A stretch of 64,000 bases of DNA, taken from contig NZ_CP042433.1 of assembly GCF_007970805.1 (NCBI RefSeq), positions 4,588,001-4,652,000 on the forward strand. The letters are read 5' to 3'. The position numbers and the translations under genes were made by a program. The notes below the pieces were generated by a model that was not told the DNA's origin, ran no database searches, and saw only the letters and a program-made list of their open reading frames with translations. Source of the stretch: Flavisolibacter ginsenosidimutans. GTDB taxonomy: Bacteria > Bacteroidota > Bacteroidia > Chitinophagales > Chitinophagaceae. Below, one piece after another: positions 54,104 through 61,800 of this stretch. Numbering within the stretch: the first letter of the stretch is position 1; each line of letters opens with the position of its first letter.

Positions 54104-54547
54104 ATGAGCGAACACAAAAGCATAGAAGAAATCGAGAAAGAAATTGTCGAAGAGTTTTCGCTCTTTGACGGTTGGGATGACAAGTACGAATACATCATTG
54201 ACCTTGGAAAAAAGCTGCCGCTACTTGAAACGGAACACAAAAAAGACGAGAACAAAGTAAAAGGTTGTCAATCCACCGTGTGGCTGGCAGCGGAGTTTAA
54301 GGACGGCAAAGTTTTTTACAAAGCCGATAGCGATGCGGTGATTGTAAAAGGATTGATCAGCATGTTAATCCGGGTTTTGTCGGGACAAGAACCAGATGAT
54401 ATCGTGAACACAAAGCTTGATTTTATTCGAGAGATTGGCATGATGAGTCACTTGGCGCAAACCCGTTCAAACGGTTTGCTGGCAATGGTGAAGCAGATGA
54501 AGAACTATGCGTTGGCGTACAAGTTGAAGGAAGGGGCCAGCAAGTAA
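54104..54547 (+). CDS. sufE: Sulfur acceptor protein SufE
   Basis: The 147-residue protein has the acceptor Cys55 in KGCQSTVW and the family length. It takes persulfide from SufS and delivers it to SufB. The start is 3 nt after sufS. Confidence 0.94.
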   Translation: MSEHKSIEEIEKEIVEEFSLFDGWDDKYEYIIDLGKKLPLLETEHKKDENKVKGCQSTVWLAAEFKDGKVFYKADSDAVIVKGLISMLIRVLSGQEPDDIVNTKLDFIREIGMMSHLAQTRSNGLLAMVKQMKNYALAYKLKEGASK

Positions 54548-54578
54548 TCAATTATTAATTACTCATTATTAATCGTTC

Positions 54579-54890
54579 ATGGATACAGACGTTTTACGGG
54601 ACAAAGTGATTGAGGTGTTGCAAACGATTTACGACCCGGAAATTCCGGTGAGTATTTACGAATTGGGGTTGATTTACCGCGTGGACATTCTGCCCATCGG
54701 CAACGTGCAAATCACCATGACGCTCACCGCACCGAGTTGCCCCGCGGCACAATCGTTGCCGGTTGAAGTAGATCAAAAAGTAAAAGAGATTGACGGCGTG
54801 TACGACGTACACGTGGTGGTAACGTGGGACCCACCTTGGGACAAAAGCATGATGTCGGAAACGGCGCAACTGGAACTGGGATGGCTGTGA
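54579..54890 (+). CDS. sufT: DUF59/MIP18-family protein (SufT-like)
   Basis: The 103-residue protein has the DPEIPVSIYELGLIY start and TLTAPSCPAAQSLP with the conserved cysteine, then VTWDPPWDKSMMS. The family helps Fe-S cluster delivery or maturation. Its place in the suf cluster is typical for Bacteroidota. Confidence 0.9.
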   Translation: MDTDVLRDKVIEVLQTIYDPEIPVSIYELGLIYRVDILPIGNVQITMTLTAPSCPAAQSLPVEVDQKVKEIDGVYDVHVVVTWDPPWDKSMMSETAQLELGWL

Positions 54891-54895
54891 TGAAT

Positions 54896-54982
54896 GTGAG
54901 ACGTCAAACGCCAGACGTGAAACCGCAGGGACTTTCAATTCATCGCTCACTTTTGTCTCACGTTTCACTTCTCACGTCTCAC
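54896..54982. repeat. Intergenic word palindrome (GTGAGACG/TTTCAC words), second locus
   Basis: The left arm GTGAGACGTCAAACGCCAG (54896-54914) matches the reverse complement of the right arm, which contains GTCTCACGTTTCACTTCTC (54955-54973) and ACGTCTCAC. The right arm shares 16 of 17 bases with 43869-43885. Confidence 0.7.
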
Positions 54983-55004
54983 AAACTTTTTAAATGAATC
55001 TTGC

Positions 55005-55511
55005 ATGAAAATAACGGCACAGGAAGAATACGGCTTGCGATTGTTGATTCGCATTGCGGCTTGCAAAGAGCCCGACGGCATGAGCATTCCGCAGTTGAGC
55101 GAAGCCGAGGGCATTACGCCGCACTATGTGGCCAAACTGGCCCGCATTCTGCGCATGGGCGGTTTTATTAATAGCACGCCGGGTTATAAGGGCGGTTACG
55201 TATTGGCACAACCCGCAAACAAGATCGTCATCAACCACGTATTGAAATTGCTCGGCGGCCCGCTGTTCGACAAAGCTTTTTGCGGTACTCATGCCGGTGC
55301 ATTAAAACTGTGCACGCACTCGGTTGATTGCTCTTCGCGTTCGCTTTGGCAGATGATGCAGTTTCTGCTTGATAATTTCCTGGATAAGATTACCCTGCAC
55401 GATTTAGTGAACACGGAAGAACATTCGGCCGGCTTTTTTTACCAACTCCTGGGCAATGCTTCGTTGTCCGCAAAGGCGGACGCACAGCCAACAACGTTTC
55501 AACAAAATTGA
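55005..55511 (+). CDS. Rrf2-family regulator, likely Fe-S sensing
   Basis: The 168-residue protein has the Rrf2 winged helix (EEYGLRLLIRIAA, ISRL-like helix ITPHYVAKLARILRMGG) and three cysteines at 93, 103 and 109, in the region where IscR-like members bind a cluster. It closes the suf cluster and may regulate it through the palindrome upstream of sufB. Cluster ligation is inferred. Confidence 0.88.
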   Translation: MKITAQEEYGLRLLIRIAACKEPDGMSIPQLSEAEGITPHYVAKLARILRMGGFINSTPGYKGGYVLAQPANKIVINHVLKLLGGPLFDKAFCGTHAGALKLCTHSVDCSSRSLWQMMQFLLDNFLDKITLHDLVNTEEHSAGFFYQLLGNASLSAKADAQPTTFQQN

Positions 55512-55624
55512 ACACAGGCTTTCTTTTCTCCGCTCATCCGTCCTTGCTTCTTTGCAGAAGCAAAGCGGTTCGATTAAAGAAAATTGCCTAATTATGCGGT
55601 TTTAATTTTAGTGCAATCAGCATC

Positions 55625-56413
55625 ATGGCCGGCAAGCAAAGACGAAACCATTTACTCACCAGGCGCATCGACCGTTTCTTCCTCATCTTTTCCGATGTGG
55701 TGCGGTTCATCGGCCGTTTCTTTCGCGAGGTTTTCCGCCGTCCCTTAGAGTGGAACGAATTCATCAAACAAGCTTATGAAATCGGTTACCGGTCATTGCT
55801 CCTCATTACGATGACGGGCTTTATTACCGGTGTTGTATTTACCAAACAGTCGCGGCCCTCGCTGGCCGAATTTGGTGCACAGTCATGGTTGCCTTCGCTT
55901 GTTGCCATTGCCGTCATTAAATCGTTGGCGCCGCTTGTAACCGCCTTGATTTGCGCAGGTAAAGTGGGTTCGGGTATTGGCGCGGAATTGGGTTCCATGC
56001 GGGTTACCGAGCAGATAGATGCGATGGAAGTGTCGGCCGTAAATCCCTTCAAGTTTTTGGTGAACACCCGCATTGGCGCGGCCACGCTGATGTTACCAAT
56101 GCTTATGCTGTATGCGGCTTTCATTTCAATGATGGGTTCTTATCTTGACATTTCGTTAAACGAACAAACGAGCTTCACCACTTTCGTAGAGCAGGCCTTT
56201 TCAAAAATTACCTTTCTTGATTTTGCCTCGTCCATCATTCGTTCGCTGGTGTTTGGTTTTACCATTGGTACCGTAGGTTGTTACAAAGGCTATAACACGT
56301 CGGGTGGTACGCAAGGCGTGGGCCGTGCGGCCAATGCGGCGGTGGTGACCTCGATGTTTTTAATTTTTATCGAAGAGATGTTGATTCTGCAAATCATAAA
56401 TTATTTCCGGTAG
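55625..56413 (+). CDS. mlaE: ABC transporter permease MlaE
   Basis: The 262-residue membrane protein has the MlaE/permease fold with about five helices and the conserved GAELGSMRVTEQIDAMEVSAVNP block. It forms the inner-membrane core of the lipid transport complex with MlaF and MlaD. It starts a three-gene set; the gap before mlaE shows a GCTTC/GAAGC hairpin but no clear promoter. Confidence 0.92.
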   Translation: MAGKQRRNHLLTRRIDRFFLIFSDVVRFIGRFFREVFRRPLEWNEFIKQAYEIGYRSLLLITMTGFITGVVFTKQSRPSLAEFGAQSWLPSLVAIAVIKSLAPLVTALICAGKVGSGIGAELGSMRVTEQIDAMEVSAVNPFKFLVNTRIGAATLMLPMLMLYAAFISMMGSYLDISLNEQTSFTTFVEQAFSKITFLDFASSIIRSLVFGFTIGTVGCYKGYNTSGGTQGVGRAANAAVVTSMFLIFIEEMLILQIINYFR

Positions 56414-56416
56414 GCC

Positions 56417-57187
56417 ATGAGCGAAGCAGAAGAAAAGAAAAGAAAGGAAGCCGTCATCGTCATTCGGGATTTGTACAAATCCTTTGGCGATAACCACGTG
56501 CTGCGCGGCGTGGATCTGGATTTGTTTCACGGTGAGAATTTAGTCGTACTGGGTAAATCGGGAACGGGCAAGTCGGTGCTCATCAAAATCATTTCAGGTT
56601 TGCTGAAACCCGACAAAGGAATGGTAAATGTATTGGGGCAACAAGTGACTTTGCTAAGCGAAAAAGAAATGAACGAGCTTCGGTTGAAGATTGGTTTTTC
56701 GTTTCAGAACAGTGCTTTGTACGACAGCATGACGGTGCGGGAAAACCTTGCCTTTCCGCTGGTGCGGCACAACCGTCACCTGACAAGAAGAGAAGTGGAA
56801 AGAGCGATTGATGCAGTGCTGGATGCCGTTGGCTTGCTGAAAGCAAAACGCCAGATGCCGGCAGAATTATCGGGTGGCCAAAAGAAGCGGATTGGTGTGG
56901 CGAGAACCCTGATTCTTCAACCGGAAATTATGTTGTACGATGAGCCTACGGCGGGTCTTGACCCCATCACGAGCCAAGACATCAACGAACTGATTAACGA
57001 AGTGAATGCGAAGTATCATACCAGTTCTATCATCATCACGCACGATTTAACCTGTGCCAAAAACACCGGCGACCGCGTGGCTATGCTGCTGGATGGAAAG
57101 TTTGTGCGGCAGGGAACCTTTGACGAAGTGTTTAGCACGAACGACGAACGGATCAAGAGTTTTTACGACTATAACTTTATTCAATAA
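56417..57187 (+). CDS. mlaF: ABC transporter ATPase MlaF
   Basis: The 256-residue protein has Walker A GKSGTGKS, the signature LSGGQKKR and Walker B IMLYDEPTAGLD. It powers phospholipid movement by MlaE. It is 3 nt from mlaE and directly adjacent to mlaD. Confidence 0.92.
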   Translation: MSEAEEKKRKEAVIVIRDLYKSFGDNHVLRGVDLDLFHGENLVVLGKSGTGKSVLIKIISGLLKPDKGMVNVLGQQVTLLSEKEMNELRLKIGFSFQNSALYDSMTVRENLAFPLVRHNRHLTRREVERAIDAVLDAVGLLKAKRQMPAELSGGQKKRIGVARTLILQPEIMLYDEPTAGLDPITSQDINELINEVNAKYHTSSIIITHDLTCAKNTGDRVAMLLDGKFVRQGTFDEVFSTNDERIKSFYDYNFIQ

Positions 57188-58174
57188 ATGGAACAGAAAA
57201 GTAAACGGGCGGTCATTGTCGGCGCTTTTGTTTTCATTGCCCTGGTAATTTTTGTGTTGGGTGTAATGACGCTGGGCGGACAAAAAAGTTTGTTCAACAA
57301 AGGCGCCACCATCTACGCATATTTCGATGAAGTAAACGGCCTGGCTACAGGAAACAACGTTTGGTTTGCCGGCGTGAAAATCGGCACGGTGCAAGACATC
57401 AGTTTTGACAAGAGCGGTAAGGTTAAGGTAGAAATGAACATTGCGAAAGACCGCCTCTATATCATCAAGAAAGATTCAAAGGCCAAGGTAGGGTCAGACG
57501 GTTTTATAGGCAACAAACTCGTGGTATTATATGGCGGCAGCGCTTCGTCGCCAGTAGTGCAAGACGGCAATACGTTGACAGTGGTAGCTACGCCGGGGAT
57601 GGAAGAAATGATGGCCACCTTGCAGGAGAACAACAAAAATCTTTTGGCCATTACCGGCAATTTTAAAACACTGAGCGAAGGCATGATGGCCGGCAAGGGA
57701 ACGGTGGGTAAACTGCTAAATGATGAAAAGTTGTTTACCGACTTGCAAGGCTCAATCCTTACAATTAAATCGGCGGCAGGCAATGCGCAGCAAATGGTTG
57801 CCGGCGTTGCGAATTATACCAGCCAGCTCAATCGCAAAGGCTCATTGGCAAATGATTTAATTACCGATACCGTTGTTTTTTCGCGCCTGCGCAGCACGGT
57901 GCAACAGATTGATGCGCTGAGCGATAAAGCAAACGATGTGATGGTTACCTTAAACCAGGCGAGCCAGAACGTTCAGCAGAAGCTAAATGATAACGCAAGT
58001 CCTGCGGGTATGTTGCTTAACGACAAACAAGCCGCCGACGACATTCGCATTACCATAAAAAACCTTCAAAGCAGCACCCAAAAGCTGGATGAAAACATGG
58101 AAGCCTTGCAGCATAATTTTTTGCTGCGTGGATTTTTTCGGAAGCGGGACAAGGAGAAAGAGAAACTGAAGTGA
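57188..58174 (+). CDS. mlaD: MCE-domain lipid-transport protein MlaD
   Basis: The 328-residue protein has one N-terminal membrane anchor (AVIVGAFVFIALVIFVLGVM) and an MCE domain (ATIYAYFDEVNGLATGNNVWFAGVKIG). A C-terminal helical region, probably coiled-coil, follows. It extends from the inner membrane towards the outer membrane and carries lipid. It is longer than the enteric protein, as usual in Bacteroidota. Confidence 0.92.
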   Translation: MEQKSKRAVIVGAFVFIALVIFVLGVMTLGGQKSLFNKGATIYAYFDEVNGLATGNNVWFAGVKIGTVQDISFDKSGKVKVEMNIAKDRLYIIKKDSKAKVGSDGFIGNKLVVLYGGSASSPVVQDGNTLTVVATPGMEEMMATLQENNKNLLAITGNFKTLSEGMMAGKGTVGKLLNDEKLFTDLQGSILTIKSAAGNAQQMVAGVANYTSQLNRKGSLANDLITDTVVFSRLRSTVQQIDALSDKANDVMVTLNQASQNVQQKLNDNASPAGMLLNDKQAADDIRITIKNLQSSTQKLDENMEALQHNFLLRGFFRKRDKEKEKLK

Positions 58175-58232
58175 AGCGTTTAAAACAATTTGTTGAAATC
58201 CTATCTTTTGCAATTAATGATACCTTTGAGAG

Positions 58233-58460
58233 ATGAAAGAAGCCTCTTCTTACATCTCTATTAATCCCGAAATCCGTTTCGGCAAGCCTTGCATAACCGG
58301 CACGCGGATAGCTATCGTTGACATTCTGCAATGGTTAGCTTCCGGGATGACGGAACAAGAAATTCTGGAAGATTATCCCGCTTTAAAAAAGGAACACATT
58401 TTGGCGGCATTTGCCTTTGCCGCTAATCGCGAATCTATCATCAAAATGATAGCTGCATAA
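58233..58460 (+). CDS. DUF433 antitoxin
   Basis: The 75-residue protein has the INPEIRFGKPCITGTRI start and a helical rest, as in DUF433. It is paired with a DUF5615 PIN-like gene whose start abuts its stop (gap 0). Together they form a VapBC-type toxin-antitoxin module; the antitoxin would bind the toxin and its promoter. Confidence 0.85.
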   Translation: MKEASSYISINPEIRFGKPCITGTRIAIVDILQWLASGMTEQEILEDYPALKKEHILAAFAFAANRESIIKMIAA

Positions 58461-58799
58461 ATGGCAAAGCTATTGTTGGATGCAAATCTTTCCTGGCGAC
58501 TTGTTGCCAAAGTAAAGCTGCATTTTGAGGATTGTTTACACGTCGATTCGATTGGTTTAACCATTCCGGCAAAAGATGTTGATATCTGGAATTATGCTTT
58601 CGCCAGTCATTTTATCATCGTCACAAATGACGAAGACTTTCTTGACTTTGTGAATGTGAAAGGATTCCCACCGAAAGTTGTTCTTCTACGAACAGGAAAC
58701 CAAAGCAACCCGTATATCGAGCAGTTGCTGGTAAAGCACAAAGCCGATATACAGGCGCTTTCCGAATCAAAAGAGTACGGGGTTTTAGAATTGTTCTGA
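58461..58799 (+). CDS. DUF5615 PIN-like toxin
   Basis: The 112-residue protein has LLLDANLSWRL with the first acidic residue, VDIWNYAFASHFIIVTNDEDF with further acids, and KVVLLRTGN, as in DUF5615. It is a PIN-type ribonuclease-like toxin. Its end is only 2 nt from the opposite-strand gene stop. Confidence 0.85.
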   Translation: MAKLLLDANLSWRLVAKVKLHFEDCLHVDSIGLTIPAKDVDIWNYAFASHFIIVTNDEDFLDFVNVKGFPPKVVLLRTGNQSNPYIEQLLVKHKADIQALSESKEYGVLELF

Positions 58800-58801
58800 A
58801 C

Positions 58802-61800
58802 TTACTGCACCACTCTTATCATTTGCGTTCCGTAATACGAATGCATCTCTCCGTTGTACATCGCATCCGCACTCACCGGCCCTTGTTTAAATCGCCCAAG
58901 AGAAACCGCACGAACCGCGTAATAATATTTTTGCTTCGGCGAATAACTGTCCACAAAAAAATGAATGCGGTCGTCCCGAACATCAAGCGCCGTTGGCGTT
59001 CTGCCGTCTTTAATCCAATCCATGCCGGGAAGCTCCTTCGTTCTTGGATTTTCAATTTCAAAGCCGGCCGGCAACAAATCGGTGATAACTATGTTTTGAA
59101 TATCGGCGTCGTAAGATTTTTCCAACGTGATGCCAACGATGATTAAATCGTTTTGTTTGAAGGTTGTTGTATTTAACAGACGTCCTTCACGGTCATAAAA
59201 TTGGCGGCGTACTTTCAAATAATTGTCCTCTTCTTTGTACGCACCGCTCACACTAATGCCTTCGGCAATCCAACTGTAATACAATCTTCCGTTACCCTTG
59301 GTTGCAATTTCAATTCCGTTACCCCTGAGTGTTTCACTACTTCCTTTCCAATCTTTATCGCTCACGGTTGCAACAACTTTGCCGTTCACTCTAACATCGG
59401 CTGTTGCCGTTGAATGTGCAGCATTTCTTGCTACTTTACCCAAAGCCAGAAAGGAGAAAGCACGTTCCTGCGTGTTCAGCCATCTGTCGCTTTTTAAGCG
59501 TTGCGAAACGTGTTGTACCATTTGTGGGATTTGTCCATTACCCGGATCAACATCAATTAATGCATTCAACGAAATAGCTTCGTCGCGCAAAGCGCTGTAA
59601 TAACTGCCACCGGTTTGTTGCACCGATTCTTCACCGCTGAACGATGAAGGCAGCAATGCATTGAACGAACGTTTGTCGCCCGCAACCGCATAAGCCGCCG
59701 ACAAAAGATATTTGCTGTCCAACGCAAGCAACGACCCTGCGGCCTTGTAATAATTCATCGTTGATGCCTGCGGTCGATTGGCAAGTGCCAACACATACAA
59801 ACTGTACGCAACTTCTTTCGGCGCAATCTTTCGCTGCTGATTGCGGTTGTAATAATAATTGACGGTTTCTTTTGTCTTCAAACGATTGCTTAAATAAGTC
59901 AACATCGTTTCCAGCAAACTGTTGTCCACGTCATAACCCGCTTTTCTTGCTTCCAGTAAAAAATGCGCGGCATAGATTGTTGCCCAACAATCCGCTTCCC
60001 CTTCGCCATCCCACAGCGTAACGGCGCCGTTGTACAATTGCCGCATTTTAATTTTGCGAATGGCTTCCGAAACGTTGTACGCCGCGTTTTGTTTGTTGTC
60101 AGGATTCAGCTTCAATGCATCCACCATATCGCCGTAATACAGTTGCGGAAAGGCCGCCGAAACGGTTTGCTCGGTGCAACCATACGGATAGGTAACGAGG
60201 TAACGAAGTTGGTCGGCCACTTGTGCAACCGGCGAACGGCTCACCACCAAATCATACTTGAAACTTCCCGGCATGAAATCGCTTTGCGGTATGTTGATGC
60301 TTTGTGTTTGTCCGCCAACAATAGAGCCGCTGCCCGAAAGTTTTTGCAGTGTTGACGGCGGCCGCACGGAGATGTCCGTTTCTTCTTTAAACTCCTCGCC
60401 CAAGACTTTTACCGACACAACAATTTTTGCAGCAGCTACGGTTGGGTCGGCAATGATTTGGAAAGTCCTGTGGCCTTCGCTGTTTGCGTTGATGGAAATA
60501 TTTTGCGACGATGTGCCAACAACTTTCACCGGTCCTGATACGTTTACAGTCGCATTGCCGCTTGCCGTTTTTGCCGTTGTGTTAGAGATTGTCACCGGCA
60601 CCAAAACCGTGTCGCCGGGAGAAATGAACCGAGGTAGTGAAGACGAAATCACCACCGGATCAGCAACCGTTGTTGTGGCTTCCGCATTGCCGAATTTTTC
60701 GTCTTTAAATGCAACGGCCATCAAGCGAATCTGCCCGCTGAATTGTGGCACCTCAAACTCAAACGAAACGTTGCCGCTGCCATCCGCTTTCTTCAATCCG
60801 CTCCAATACGACATAAGCTTAAATCGCTTGGCCGGTATGGGGTTCACACGTTTTTCCAAACTCAGGTCACCGTCGCCGCCAGTGCTGCTCAGCCGTCCGC
60901 GCAACTCGGGAAAAAGCAAAGGATACATGTCAAAAGCCGTCACACCCAACGCATTCTTCTGGTAATAAAAATCATAAGGGTCGGGTGTTTTAAAACCCGA
61001 AACCTGCAGGACGCCGTTATCCACCGCAGCCAACGAAACATAACTTCCAGCAACGGCTTTCACCGTCACTCGTTGATGCGTTTTTGACCGCGATGATTTT
61101 GCTGCCGTGATTTGTACCGGGATTTTTCTTCCGCTTTCTTCCACAGAAATATTTTGAAATCCATGCGCAACGGCAAGCGGCATATCGGTCACTTCGTGTG
61201 GCTTGACTAACGTTGCCGTAACGTAAACGTTGGGCACGTGTTCGCTGCTTAATTTCAATTCCATTGAAGCCGTACGTTTTTCCACGTTCAGGTATTGATG
61301 AGAGAGAAGACCGTCTCTTTCCACTGTTACCAACATCTTTCCGCTAAACGGTGTTTTGAACAAAACCTTCGCAACATCACCGGCATTGTAGCCTTCTTTG
61401 TCAAGCGAAATATCCACCTGGCCTTCGGTATTTACTTCAAAGGATGAAGCTTCGCCGCCCCAACTTCCGTAGCTGTAAAAATGTTTGGCCACATAAACAT
61501 TCGCACCCGGACGATAAACCCTGATTTCGTAATCGCCAGGTGAACGCGGAATGAAAGCATAATCGGTTTTGCTAAACGTGATTTCTTTTTCCGAAAGCAC
61601 CTTGTCTTCTTTTTGAGAGTCGTAGCGGAAGTAATTGCCGCTCTTTGCCAGCACTGTGCGGTACTCGTGTTTGATGATTTGAACCGTTGCCGGTGCGTTT
61701 ACCGCTGCGCCGTCTTTGTTCAAACTCACCAAACTAAATTTCACGGTGCTGTTCAGCGGATAGTAATACGAGCCGTCATCTTTGATGCCGTTGAAAACAT

